The notes beneath the pieces were generated by a model that saw only the letters and a program-made list of their open reading frames with translations, was not told where the DNA came from and did no database searches. Shown here one piece after another: positions 24,589 to 33,489 of a DNA stretch of 64,000 nt. The stretch's first letter is position 1. Every line of letters begins with the position of its first letter. Made by a program: the position numbers and the translations under genes. The DNA is from Acidimicrobiaceae bacterium. GTDB lineage: Bacteria > Actinomycetota > Acidimicrobiia > Acidimicrobiales > Aldehydirespiratoraceae. The DNA lies in NCBI GenBank assembly GCA_009842325.1, contig VYFQ01000031.1, positions 62,001 to 126,000 on the forward strand, read 5' to 3'.

Positions 24589-25803
24589 GTGAGTCGCGCC
24601 GCCGTCCTGTCGCTTCACACATCTCCGCTCGTGCTGCCGGGACGGGGTGACGCGGGCGGAATGAACGTCTACGTGCGGGAACTCGTCTCTGCGCTGGCCC
24701 AGACAGGCATCGACGCCACCGTGTTTGTGAGGCGTAACAGCGACGCGCCCGCCGTCGTCGATGTGGAGCCGGGATTCAGGGTCGTCCATGTGGCTGCCGG
24801 AGCCGCCGAGCTGTCCAAGGAGTCACTCCCGGGCGTGGTGGACGACTTCGCCGCCGGTGTCGGAGCATGGCTCCAGGAGCACCCGGTCGACGTGCTGCAT
24901 GCCAACTACTGGCTGTCGGGCGTGGCCGGCCATCGCCTGAAGCACGAGCTCGACCTGCCGCTGGTGTCCACCTTCCACACGCTGGCCCGGGTCAAGGCCG
25001 AGACCGGTGATCCCGAACCGCAACGCCGGATCGATGCTGAGGCGGAGGTGATCGCGTGCTCCGACGTCATCACGGCCAACTCCGTGACGGAGTTACAGCA
25101 GCTCGCGGAGCTGTACGGCGCCGATCCCAAACGCATCGACGTGGTGGCGCCCGGGGTCGACGGGGCCGTGTTCTCGGTGGGGTCGCGCCAGGGAGCTCGC
25201 GCCGCGCTGGGCATCGATGAAGGTCCGGTGCTGCTGTTCGTCGGTCGCATACAGCCCTTGAAGGGCCTTGATGTGGCCGTTGAGACCCTCGCCGGCCTTC
25301 GCCGTCGCTACGGCGGCGCCCAGCTCCTCGTAGTGGGGGGCGCCTCGGGTCCAGACGGAGAGCGTGAACTTCTGCGCCTCGACCGCGCTGTCCGCCGCCA
25401 CCACCTGCAAGGACGCGTCGCGTTGGTTCCCCCGCAGCCGCACCACCTGCTGTCGACCTATTACCGGGCCGCCGATGTGTGCCTCGTGCCCAGCCGGTCG
25501 GAATCGTTCGGCCTCGTAGCCCTGGAGGCTGCTGCCTGTGGGGTACCGGTCGTCGCGGCCGACGTGGGTGGGCTGCGAACGCTGGTGGACCACGGTCGCA
25601 ATGGATTCCGCATCTCGGAACGCGACCCGGCCCGCTACACCGAGGCCGTGCTCGCCATCCTCGACGATCCCTCACTGGCGTCGTCGATGGCCCGTCGGGG
25701 CGCCGAGATGGCGGGTCGCTACTCCTGGACTGCCACGGCGGCCCGTCTGCGCAGGATCTTCGGGGATCTCTCGGCGCGGGTTCCGTTGGACTGCACAGTC
25801 TGA
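24589..25803 (+). CDS. mshA: D-inositol-3-phosphate glycosyltransferase (mycothiol biosynthesis)
   Basis: 404-residue GT4 glycosyltransferase that joins UDP-GlcNAc to 1L-inositol-1-phosphate, the first step of mycothiol synthesis. The MshA-specific N-terminus reads SPLVLPGRGDAGGMNVYVRELVSALAQTG. Acceptor-domain residues follow in VLHANYWLSGVAGHRLK. The C-terminal donor site is RIQPLKGLDVAVETLAGLRRRYG, then VLVPSRSESFGLVALEAAACGVPVVAADVGGLRTLVDHGRNG. TATCCT (24574-24579) is 9 nt before GTG 24589. A YbjN-domain gene follows, the same pair as mshA and its downstream gene in mycobacteria, supporting the call. Confidence 0.93.
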   Translation: MSRAAVLSLHTSPLVLPGRGDAGGMNVYVRELVSALAQTGIDATVFVRRNSDAPAVVDVEPGFRVVHVAAGAAELSKESLPGVVDDFAAGVGAWLQEHPVDVLHANYWLSGVAGHRLKHELDLPLVSTFHTLARVKAETGDPEPQRRIDAEAEVIACSDVITANSVTELQQLAELYGADPKRIDVVAPGVDGAVFSVGSRQGARAALGIDEGPVLLFVGRIQPLKGLDVAVETLAGLRRRYGGAQLLVVGGASGPDGERELLRLDRAVRRHHLQGRVALVPPQPHHLLSTYYRAADVCLVPSRSESFGLVALEAAACGVPVVAADVGGLRTLVDHGRNGFRISERDPARYTEAVLAILDDPSLASSMARRGAEMAGRYSWTATAARLRRIFGDLSARVPLDCTV

Positions 25804-25815
25804 GACGCCGAGCCG

Positions 25816-26304
25816 ATGGGAGACGATGCCGATCCCATGACCCAGGCGCCGCCTGCGTCGGATGCGGATCTCGACGCTCTGGAGCGGCGAATGGACTCGT
25901 GGCTGGCAGCCGCGTCGGCCGCGAACCCCGCCATCGACGCCGTCGAACGCGGCCTGCAGGACGAGCGACGGTGGTACGTGCGGGTCCACGGCGAGGAGAA
26001 GGAGGTGTGGACGATCTGGTTCACCCTCGGCCAGCGCACGCTGCACTACGAGACCTACCTGGTCCCGGCGCCGGAGGAGAACCAGGCCAGCTTCTACGAG
26101 CACCTGCTGCGCCGCAACCGGCGCCTGACCGGCCTAAAGCTCGAGATCGGACCCGAGGACGCGGTGTTCCTGTCGGGCTCGACGCCGGTCTCGCAGCTGA
26201 CCGCCGGAGTGCTCGACGGGATTCTCGGATCGATGTACGCGGCCACCGAGTTGATCTTCCGCCCCGCCATGCGCATCGGCTACGCCTCGAAGTTCCGAGG
26301 CTGA
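25816..26304 (+). CDS. YbjN-domain (type III secretion chaperone-like) protein downstream of mshA
   Basis: 162 residues. After a disordered N-terminus of about 20 residues, the fold reads LDALERRMDSWLAAASAANPAIDAVERGLQDERRWYVRVHGEEKEVWTIWFTLGQRTLHYETYLVPAPEENQASFYEHLLRRN, ending VLDGILGSMYAATELIF. The same gene follows mshA in mycobacteria. It has no enzymatic motif and may bind protein partners. It begins 12 nt after mshA and is probably cotranscribed. ATG 25837 is an alternative start. No terminator is seen after it before the long upstream region of the cytochrome bc operon. Confidence 0.78.
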   Translation: MGDDADPMTQAPPASDADLDALERRMDSWLAAASAANPAIDAVERGLQDERRWYVRVHGEEKEVWTIWFTLGQRTLHYETYLVPAPEENQASFYEHLLRRNRRLTGLKLEIGPEDAVFLSGSTPVSQLTAGVLDGILGSMYAATELIFRPAMRIGYASKFRG

Positions 26305-26607
26305 GACCGGACTCACCGATCTGTACGCAGCCGGCGGTCGGCGGCCCGCCGGTGCACACCATTGCGATGTTGTTAATTTTCAGCTACTGTAAAGGCTGTT
26401 CCGGCGGAGAGATGGCCGCCGATCGGGGAAGTTCGGCATGGCCCTCTCTCCGCCGGTGCCGCGCCCGAGCAGGCGTCCGCGCCCACATCACAGGTCCCGG
26501 TGTTCGGATCGAGCGTCTTGCGCTGATAGACCTACGCCGGTTCGGAGAGGGTCCGCCCTGCTCGGACTACACTGCCAGCCGTCAGTAGTCGTCGCCGAGG
26601 AGTACCG
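26305..26607 (+). promoter_or_regulatory. Promoter region and structured leader of the bc complex - complex I gene run
   Basis: About 300 bp with no gene. A good sigma-70-type promoter is TTGCGA (26362-26367), 17 bp spacer with AT-rich sequence, TACTGT (26385-26390); transcription would begin near 26397. Immediately after lies a hairpin with perfect 12-bp outer arms (CCGGCGGAGAGA 26401-26412 and TCTCTCCGCCGG 26445-26456) plus an inner GGCC pair. A second TANNNT box, TACACT (26568-26573), is 34 nt before GTG 26608 and could drive a shorter leader. GAGGAG just before the GTG is the ribosome binding site. The long leader makes regulation by RNA structure or a bound protein possible. Confidence 0.55.
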
Positions 26608-27063
26608 GTGGTCGCCTTCGCCCTGTCAATCGTGGTCACGGTCGCACTTGTCGGCGCCATCCTCGCCTACGCGAAGCGCCGGCCCGTGGGGACCCCGGTC
26701 ACGTGGGGCGAGGCCATGTTCGGGTCGATGATCGTCTTCTTCGCGATGTTCTGGGTGTACGGGGTCGTGCCCCATCAGTTCCTCACCTGGGCTGACAACG
26801 AGCTCAACTGGCGAACGGACAAGCTCTTCGTCGGCCCGGGAGGGATCCTGCGGGCCCAGGCTCAGGGCGGCAGCTTCCCGTTCACGATCACCTATGTGGT
26901 GATCCGCGACATCCTCGCCAGCGGGATCTACGTCGTCGGCGTCGGCGCGCAGGTGTGGCTGTGGATGGTGTGGCAGAACCGGGGCAAGAAGGCCGAGGCC
27001 GCCGAGGCCGTCGAGATCTCCAGCTTCGGGCGCCCCCTGGTCCGGGAGGGATCCGAGGCGTGA
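26608..27063 (+). CDS. Small membrane protein at head of the bc-complex operon, unknown function
   Basis: 151 residues with three membrane helices (about residues 3-21, 36-59, 97-121). Between helices 2 and 3 lies a soluble stretch of about 35 residues with conserved-looking aromatic and charged residues (HQFLTWADNELNWRTDKLFVGPGGI). The C-terminus is cytoplasmic (NRGKKAEAAEAVEISSFGRPLVREG). No known family is recognised. Position, first in the run before the ferredoxin, cytochrome b and Rieske genes, and GTGA overlap with the ferredoxin gene strongly suggest a role in the bc complex, for example an extra subunit or an anchor for the ferredoxin. Confidence 0.7.
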   Translation: MVAFALSIVVTVALVGAILAYAKRRPVGTPVTWGEAMFGSMIVFFAMFWVYGVVPHQFLTWADNELNWRTDKLFVGPGGILRAQAQGGSFPFTITYVVIRDILASGIYVVGVGAQVWLWMVWQNRGKKAEAAEAVEISSFGRPLVREGSEA

Positions 27064-27476
27064 CCACTACCGACGCCAACCCGCCTATGCCGGAGTTCCG
27101 GGACGACTACGTGCTTCAGGAGGTGGACGCGGCCTGGCTCGCACAGGCCGTCAAGCCCAAGCAGTTCATCCACATCGACCAGTCAGAGTGCATCATGTGC
27201 GAGGGCTGCGTGGACATCTGCCCGTGGAAGTGCATCTTTATGGTCACGCCCGACGCCGTCGACGAGGCCGTCGGCACCGAGCTGCCGGGCATAGACCCCG
27301 CTGACAAGGTGATCTTCACAATCGACGATGACGTATGCACGCGCTGCGCGCTGTGCGTGGATCGCTGCCCGACCGGCGTCATCATTCTCGGCAAGATGGG
27401 CGATCCTCCCCCCGGGGGCGACCCTCACCAGAGAACCAACTCCCACGGCTACGGCTACGGGATGCGGCTCGCCTAA
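27060..27476 (+). CDS. Two-[4Fe-4S] ferredoxin-type protein in the bc-complex operon
   Basis: 138 residues. The two cluster motifs are CIMCEGCVDICPWKCIF and CTRCALCVDRCPTGVI, with a 45-residue insert between them. N-terminal 40 residues (MPEFRDDYVLQEVDAAWLAQAVKPKQFIHID) and a C-terminal Gly/Tyr tail (HGYGYGMRLA) are outside the cluster domain. It is soluble by sequence. The start GTG overlaps the stop of the upstream membrane protein, so the two are translationally coupled. It would carry electrons to or from the quinone-level complexes encoded beside it. A ferredoxin-dependent input to menaquinone is an attractive but unproven idea. Confidence 0.87.
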   Translation: MTTTDANPPMPEFRDDYVLQEVDAAWLAQAVKPKQFIHIDQSECIMCEGCVDICPWKCIFMVTPDAVDEAVGTELPGIDPADKVIFTIDDDVCTRCALCVDRCPTGVIILGKMGDPPPGGDPHQRTNSHGYGYGMRLA

Positions 27477-27515
27477 GAAATCTCGACCCCCCCAGACTCG
27501 ATCCGCAGGAGACCC

Positions 27516-28310
27516 ATGGCCATCGACACAGACGAGCGCAAGACGCCTCTGCCGGAGCGCCTGGCCGCCCAGATGACGAAGATCGGCGACCAGGTCCAGG
27601 GTTCCCAGGCCTGGACCTCGATCTTCCGGCCCGGGTCGATCTTCCGCAAGGGCTATACCGACAGCCCCCGCAACCGGTCTTACGTGATCATGAACAGCGT
27701 GCTGTACCACCTTCACCCCGTGAAGGTGAAGCGTCACGCCGTGAAGGTGAGCTACACCCTGTGCCTGGGCGGTCTGAGCTTCTTCCTGTTCATTCTCGAG
27801 ACCGTCACCGGCATCTTCCTGATGTTCTTCTACCGTCCCACCGCGGCCCAGGCCTGGGACGACATCTACATCCTGCAGACCTCGGTGACGTTCGGCCTGC
27901 TGGTCCGGAACATGCACCGGTGGGGCGCCCACCTCATGGTGATCACCGTGTTCCTGCACATGGCCCGGGTGTTCTACCACGGGGCCTACAAGCCGCCCCG
28001 GGAGTTCAACTGGGTCATCGGCGTGATCCTGCTGAAGCTGACGCTGCTGCTGTCGTTCACCGGGTACCTGCTGCCGTGGGACCAGCTGGCCCTGTGGGCG
28101 GTGACCGTGGGCACCAACATGATGGGCTACACGCCCGTGTTCGGCGACCAGGTGCGGTTCGTGCTGCTCGGCGGAGTGGAGATCGGAACCGACACACTGC
28201 TGCGCTGGTACGTGCTGCACGTGCTGATGCTGCCGTTCGTGCTCGTGATCTTCCTGGCCGTCCACTTCTGGCGGGTCCGCAAAGACGGCGGCATCTCGGG
28301 TCCGCTGTAG
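27516..28310 (+). CDS. Cytochrome b, N-terminal (b6-type) subunit of the bc complex
   Basis: 264 residues with four membrane helices. Heme-ligand histidine pairs are H134/H148 ([21 protein letters not shown]) and a second pair in [23 protein letters not shown]. The second pair has 14 residues between the histidines, as in cytochrome b6, not 13 as in mitochondrial cytochrome b. C83 in [10 protein letters not shown] aligns with Cys35 of cytochrome b6 (YCLGG), the residue that covalently holds the extra heme c_n. The split into b6 and subunit IV is also b6f-like. A GGAG precedes the ATG by 7 nt. It acts with the following subunit IV and Rieske genes to oxidise menaquinol. Confidence 0.9.
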   Translation: MAIDTDERKTPLPERLAAQMTKIGDQVQGSQAWTSIFRPGSIFRKGYTDSPRNRSYVIMNSVLYHLHPVKVKRHAVKVSYTLCLGGLSFFLFILETVTGIFLMFFYRPTAAQAWDDIYILQTSVTFGLLVRNMHRWGAHLMVITVFLHMARVFYHGAYKPPREFNWVIGVILLKLTLLLSFTGYLLPWDQLALWAVTVGTNMMGYTPVFGDQVRFVLLGGVEIGTDTLLRWYVLHVLMLPFVLVIFLAVHFWRVRKDGGISGPL

Positions 28311-28328
28311 GAGCAAGGGGTAGAGGCG

Positions 28329-29126
28329 ATGGTGGAGATCCCCGAGCATCTGCGCAAGCGGGCCGAGGAGGCCCGGGCCAAGGCTGAGGCGGCCAAGGCG
28401 GCCGCGGCCGGCGGGCCCGCAGCGGCAGGCTCAGGCGACGGCGCCTCTGAGGCCCAGCAGCAGGCGGCGAGCAAGATCCCGCCCCATCTGCTGGAGCGAT
28501 CCAAGGCGGCGAGGGCTCAGGCGGCCGGCGGTGCCCCCGAGGCGGAGGCTCCGGCCGCGGCAGCCGGCGGCGGGGGAGTGGCTGTAGCCGCCCCGCCGAC
28601 CGCGCCGGAGATGCCGGCCACCGGCCCCGGCGGGCACACCCAGCGCCTGCTGACGGTGGTCAAGTCGGGCTCGATCCAGGACGTGAAGTCCAAGCCGCAG
28701 GACAAGGTGCACGTGTGGCCGCACCTGCTGGTGGTGGAGTTCGTGGCTTCGCTGTTCATCACCGCGTTCACGCTGATCTTCTCGATCTTCGTGAACGCCC
28801 CGCTGCTGGAGTTGGCCAACTACAACCAGACGCCCAACCCTTCCAAGGCCCCCTGGTACTTCCTCGGCCTGCAGGAGCTGCTGACGATGTTCCATCCGAT
28901 GGTGGCGGGCGTCACCATCCCCGGTATCGGGCTCCTGGCGCTGATGCTGGCTCCCTACATCGACAGGAACCCGTCCAAGAAGCCTGAGGACCGCAAGTTC
29001 GCCATCAGCCTCATGACCATCCACCTCATGTTCTGGGCGGTGCTGGTGATCATCGGCTCCTTCTTCAGGGGTCCGGGCTTCAACTTCGTCTTCCCCTGGG
29101 AAGCGGGCCTGTTCTTCGAGCTGTGA
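28329..29126 (+). CDS. Cytochrome bc complex subunit IV-like protein with Ala-rich extension
   Basis: 265 residues. Residues 1-105 form a cytoplasmic extension with two imperfect repeats (VEIPEHLRKRAEEARAKAEAA and KIPPHLLERSKAARAQAAGG). Residues 125-265 are the PetD-like part with three helices. The Qo-site motif normally reading PEWY is here APWYFLGLQELL (KAPWY), so the acidic residue is missing. Later sequence LLALMLAPYIDRNPSKKPEDRKFAISLMTIHLMFW is typical. This is the C-terminal half of cytochrome b. The Ala-rich tail is unusual and may contact other complexes. It starts 18 nt after the b6 gene. Confidence 0.87.
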   Translation: MVEIPEHLRKRAEEARAKAEAAKAAAAGGPAAAGSGDGASEAQQQAASKIPPHLLERSKAARAQAAGGAPEAEAPAAAAGGGGVAVAAPPTAPEMPATGPGGHTQRLLTVVKSGSIQDVKSKPQDKVHVWPHLLVVEFVASLFITAFTLIFSIFVNAPLLELANYNQTPNPSKAPWYFLGLQELLTMFHPMVAGVTIPGIGLLALMLAPYIDRNPSKKPEDRKFAISLMTIHLMFWAVLVIIGSFFRGPGFNFVFPWEAGLFFEL

Positions 29127-29184
29127 CCGTGGCACCCACACTCGCTTTCGGGCCCTTCACCTGCCCCGCCAAAGGAGGCAACCG

Positions 29185-30060
29185 ATGATCTATGTGGCTG
29201 TGGCTGTGCTGGCCGTGCTGGCCATCGTGGCGGTGCTCGCCGCGGTCCGCCGGCGCCAGTCGGACGCCGCTATCGGCATGCTGTCGCGCGAAACCCGCAG
29301 CCGGGACCGGTCATCGGTGGTTCTGAAGGCCGAGGCGCCGCCCACCGGCCGGGAGGTGGAGAAGGCCGCGGCCGCGGCTCGCGCCGGCAGCGCGCTGGCG
29401 CCGACGGAGGGCGGCGGACCGCCCGCGCCCTATGTCCCGCCCGATCCCGAGACGATCGGCGTGAGCCGCCGCCAGTTCTTCAACCGGACGATCGTGATGC
29501 TGATGAGCCTGAGCCTGTCGGGGTTCGGCGTGGCGTGCATCGCCTTCCTGTGGCCTCAGGGTGCCAGCGGGTTCGGTTCGAAGATCAAGGTGGGCCTGGT
29601 GAGCGATCTTCTGGCCGAGATCCGCGACAACTCGGGGTTCCTGTACAAGCCCGAGGGCCGGATGTGGCTCACCGAGTACCCCAACGGCGCGGTGGAGAAG
29701 GCGGCTGCCACCTATTCGGCGCCCGAACTGGCGGGGATGACCGCGGGTCACGACTTGGGGCTCGACGGCGGCATCGTGGCGCTGTACCAGAAATGCCCCC
29801 ATCTCGGCTGCCGGGTGCCCGAATGCGTGACCTCGCAGTGGTTCGAGTGCCCGTGCCACGGCTCGAAGTACAACCAGGTGGGCGAGAAGCGGGGCGGGCC
29901 GGCACCCCGGGGCATGGACCGCTTCGCAGTGGAGATCGGTGCGGACGGCTCGCTCACCGTCGACACCGGCACCATCATCCAGGGACCGCCCATCGGCACC
30001 AACACCACCGGCCAGGAGGCCGAGGGGCCGGCTTGCATCGGCCAGGCCACCGGCCACTAG
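29185..30060 (+). CDS. Rieske iron-sulfur protein of the bc complex
   Basis: 291 residues. The [2Fe-2S] site is CPHLGC and CPCHGS. Between them lies an additional cysteine in CRVPEC, as in several Gram-positive and Thermus-type Rieske proteins. Two hydrophobic stretches: the start (IYVAVAVLAVLAIVAVLAAV) and residues about 96-118 after VSRRQFFNR, which looks like a Tat-like twin-arginine anchor (RRQFF). The globular domain (SKIKVGLVSDLLAEIRDNSGFLYKPEGRMWL) follows. AAAGGAGG precedes the ATG. It moves electrons from menaquinol to cytochrome c and is the third gene of the b6/IV/Rieske/cytochrome c set. Confidence 0.9.
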   Translation: MIYVAVAVLAVLAIVAVLAAVRRRQSDAAIGMLSRETRSRDRSSVVLKAEAPPTGREVEKAAAAARAGSALAPTEGGGPPAPYVPPDPETIGVSRRQFFNRTIVMLMSLSLSGFGVACIAFLWPQGASGFGSKIKVGLVSDLLAEIRDNSGFLYKPEGRMWLTEYPNGAVEKAAATYSAPELAGMTAGHDLGLDGGIVALYQKCPHLGCRVPECVTSQWFECPCHGSKYNQVGEKRGGPAPRGMDRFAVEIGADGSLTVDTGTIIQGPPIGTNTTGQEAEGPACIGQATGH

Positions 30061-30098
30061 TGACCGCCCGATCCGACCCGTAGGAATCGTCGCCGCGC

Positions 30099-31355
30099 AT
30101 GCTCCTAGCCGCCTCAACGCAGAGAACCATCGGGTTCGTCATCCTGGCCATCGTTTTCGTCGGGTACATCGTGTACCTGATACTCAATGCGCGCGCCTCC
30201 CGCGACGAGGTCGGCAGCGAGATCGAGCTGGCTCCCAACCGCAGGCCCTACCTGGAGGACGAGGAGCTGGAGGGCACCAAGCTCGACAAGTCGCTTCTGG
30301 CTGGACTGGCCATGCTGGCCATCATCGGGGTGGGGCTGCCCCTCTACTGGCTGGGCGAGCCCGGGCGCCACGAGGGTCTGATCAAGGACACCGACCGCAT
30401 CTTCGCCGACCGCGGCGGTGAGCTCTACACCGAGGGCTCCGATTGCCAGCAGTGTCACGGCGCCGAAGGCACGGGCGGCTCTGCGCCGGTCACCATCACC
30501 GACGCCCAGGGCAACTTCGTGGCCACGGTGGCCTGGGCGGCTCCGGCGCTCAACACCGTGCTGTCCCGCCACAGCGAGGACGAGGTGCGCCACGTGCTCA
30601 ACTACGGCCGCAACAACGTGATGCCCGCTTGGGGCGCACCCGGCGGCGGTCCCCTCACCGAACAGCAGATCGAATACCTGATCCACTACATGCGGCGCAT
30701 ACAGATCCCCGAGTCGGAGCTGCGTGACATCGTCGACACAGGCGTGCGCGAGGGCATCGCCGAGTATCTCGGCACCAGCGACGACGCGGCCGTGGACGAG
30801 TGGCTGGGAGCGGTTGACGCCGCGGTAGAGGAGGCCCGGTCCATGGCGCTGGCCGCCGACGCGTCACTGGAAGGCAACCCCGAGGGCATCCGCCGCGCCG
30901 GCCTGGAGTTGCTCGCCTCGGGCGAGGCACCCGGCAGCGAGCTCTACCAGACCTACGGTGAGATCCTGTTCAACAACCCGGCCGCAGGCGGCACCTACAG
31001 CTGCGCCCGATGCCACACCTACGGCTGGTCGTTCGATGCCACCACCGACGGCGACGACAGCATCGACGGCCATGCCGGGCCGATCCTCGACTCGTACACC
31101 GTCGGCGGTGGCTTCTTCGGTCCTAACCTCACCGGCGGCAGCACCCTGGACCAGTTCGAGACGGCCGGGTTGCACGCCGACTTCATCTCGGTCGGCCAGA
31201 GCATCGGTCAGACCTACGGCCGGGGCGGCTCGGGCGGCAACGGGCAGATGCCCGGCTTCGGTCCCCGCACAGACGACGACCTTGAGGTGACCTACCCGGC
31301 CACGCTCACCCAGGACCAGATCGACGCCATCGTCGCCTTCGAGAGGAACCTGTGA
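30099..31355 (+). CDS. Membrane-bound diheme cytochrome c of the bc complex
   Basis: 418 residues. N-terminal membrane helices lie at about 10-29 and 65-83. The two heme c sites are CQQCH (116-120) and CARCH (302-306), each starting a class I cytochrome c domain (first: DTDRIFADRGGELYTEGSDCQQCHGAEGTGG...NNVMPAWG). A stretch of about 70 residues between the domains is acidic. Met ligands are probably in VMPAWG and QMPGFG. It takes electrons from the Rieske protein and would hand them to the terminal oxidase. Ends overlapping the next gene (TGATG). Confidence 0.88.
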   Translation: MLLAASTQRTIGFVILAIVFVGYIVYLILNARASRDEVGSEIELAPNRRPYLEDEELEGTKLDKSLLAGLAMLAIIGVGLPLYWLGEPGRHEGLIKDTDRIFADRGGELYTEGSDCQQCHGAEGTGGSAPVTITDAQGNFVATVAWAAPALNTVLSRHSEDEVRHVLNYGRNNVMPAWGAPGGGPLTEQQIEYLIHYMRRIQIPESELRDIVDTGVREGIAEYLGTSDDAAVDEWLGAVDAAVEEARSMALAADASLEGNPEGIRRAGLELLASGEAPGSELYQTYGEILFNNPAAGGTYSCARCHTYGWSFDATTDGDDSIDGHAGPILDSYTVGGGFFGPNLTGGSTLDQFETAGLHADFISVGQSIGQTYGRGGSGGNGQMPGFGPRTDDDLEVTYPATLTQDQIDAIVAFERNL

Positions 31356-32386
31356 TGGAAGCCCTTGACCTGATCGCCGGGCTTGCCTGGGATCCGGAGA
31401 TCCGCGGCTTCATGGCGGTCTTCGCGGGTGTGGTCGTGCTGATGGGCTCGGTCTGGCTGCTGCTTGCGCTCAATACCGGCACCCGGCTGGGAACGCTCGT
31501 CGCCGTGACCGGGTTCTTCGGCTGGATGGTGATAATGGCCCTCGTCTGGTGGATCTACGGGATCGGCTGGGCCGGCAACGCACCCACCTGGCAGTTGCGG
31601 GAGATCAATGTCGGAGATCTCGACGCGGCTGCACTGGAGCAGGCCACGACGTTGCCCGACGCCAGTGAGCTGCCGTCGGCCTTCAATCTCGCCCTGGACT
31701 CCGACGATCCCGTGGCCCAGGCCGAGTTCGGACTGGTCACCCGGGACACGCTCACGCCCGATCAGATCGAAGGGCTGAACGCCGAGGAGATCGAGGCGTT
31801 GGTCGCCGACGAACTGGCCCGCAATCGGGCCACCACTCTGTCGGAGCTGGCGGCCGTCTCGCCCGGTGTGATCGCCGATGCCGAGTCGTCCGGACGGCTG
31901 AACTTCGGAGGCTGGACGCTGCTGTCCACCGCAGAAGCGGGCGAGGCCCAGGCCTCCGCGGTGGCGATGCTGCTGGAGAGTCCCGACCTGACGTTCACGG
32001 CCCAGGAGGACTTCAAGCTGCTGGACGCCTACACCGTCGGCGGCAAGCGGGGCCTGCCCGACGACCCGAACCGCCTCGACCGGATCTGGACCCAGGTACG
32101 CACCGCGCTCACTATCACCCATCCCACCCGCTACGGGATCGTGCAGGTCCAGGAAGTGGTCCATCAGAAGCTGCTCCCCGGTCAGCCCCCGCCGCGGCCC
32201 GTCGTCGACGAGTCGAAGCCGGTGATCTCGGTGATCATGGTCCGCGACCTCGGCAACCTCCGCCTCAAGCCGGCGCTGGTGACCCTCGGCTCGCTGTGCA
32301 TCTTCGCGGCCTTGTGCCTGTTCCTGCATGAGCGCGACAAGCTGGCCTGGCGACAGCGCGAGGCGGGGGCACGAGTGGACGCCTGA
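31355..32386 (+). CDS. Membrane protein between cytochrome c and nuoA, unknown function
   Basis: 343 residues. Two helices at the start (about 16-36 and 42-65), then a soluble domain of about 230 residues (REINVGDLDAAALEQATTLPDASELPSAF, then PDQIEGLNAEEIEALVADELARN, then RTALTITHPTRYGIVQVQEVVHQK), and one final helix (LVTLGSLCIFAALCLFL). No known family. It is fused by TGATG overlap to the diheme cytochrome and sits 3 nt before nuoA, physically linking the bc and NADH dehydrogenase sets. It is a candidate accessory subunit or supercomplex linker. Confidence 0.7.
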   Translation: MEALDLIAGLAWDPEIRGFMAVFAGVVVLMGSVWLLLALNTGTRLGTLVAVTGFFGWMVIMALVWWIYGIGWAGNAPTWQLREINVGDLDAAALEQATTLPDASELPSAFNLALDSDDPVAQAEFGLVTRDTLTPDQIEGLNAEEIEALVADELARNRATTLSELAAVSPGVIADAESSGRLNFGGWTLLSTAEAGEAQASAVAMLLESPDLTFTAQEDFKLLDAYTVGGKRGLPDDPNRLDRIWTQVRTALTITHPTRYGIVQVQEVVHQKLLPGQPPPRPVVDESKPVISVIMVRDLGNLRLKPALVTLGSLCIFAALCLFLHERDKLAWRQREAGARVDA

Positions 32387-32389
32387 GCG

Positions 32390-32889
32390 GTGCTAGGGCA
32401 GTACCTCCCCCTGTTTGCGCTGTTCGCGCTGGCGGCGTTGTTCGCGGCGGGGAGCTTTGTCGCCTCGGGTCTGCTGGCCCCGCGGAGGGCGACCGTGCCC
32501 AAGCTGGATCCCTACGAGTGCGGGATCGTGCCCTCGCGAGACACTCCTGAGCGGTTTCCGGTCCGGTTCTTCCTAGTGGCCATGATCTTCATCGTCTTCG
32601 ACGTGGAGATCGTGCTGTTCTACCCGTACGCAGTAGCCAGGGGCGGGCTGGGACTGTTCGGGCTCGTCGTCCTGCTGGTGTTCAGCTTCGCGGTGTTCGA
32701 GTCGTTCGTGTATCTGATCGGAGCCGGAGCCCTCGAGTGGGGACCGGCGTCGAAGTCCCGACGCTCGGCCGCCTCCGCTGAAGCGGACGCGCCGGACTCC
32801 GAGATCGTGTCGGCCGACCGCACGGCGCGAACCACGGTTCGCCGGGTCGGCCTCGAGGGCCGCGTCCCTAGCGGCTCGGAGGTGGCCTG

Positions 32890-32890
<1 letters not shown>
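32390..32890 (+). CDS. nuoA: NADH-quinone oxidoreductase subunit A (first complex)
   Basis: 166 residues. Three membrane helices and the family signatures [41 protein letters not shown]. The family normally ends near residue 120; here a soluble C-terminal extension of about 45 residues ([33 protein letters not shown]) is added. It forms part of the quinone-site junction with NuoH and NuoJ. Start GTG 32390; stop overlaps nuoB (TGATG). Confidence 0.93.

Positions 32891-33481
<591 letters not shown>

Positions 33482-33489
<8 letters not shown>

Noticed and set aside
27335..28387. Plus-strand frame overlapping ferredoxin and cytochrome b
   Set aside because: Pro/Arg/His-rich shadow; the ferredoxin and cytochrome b frames explain the region.
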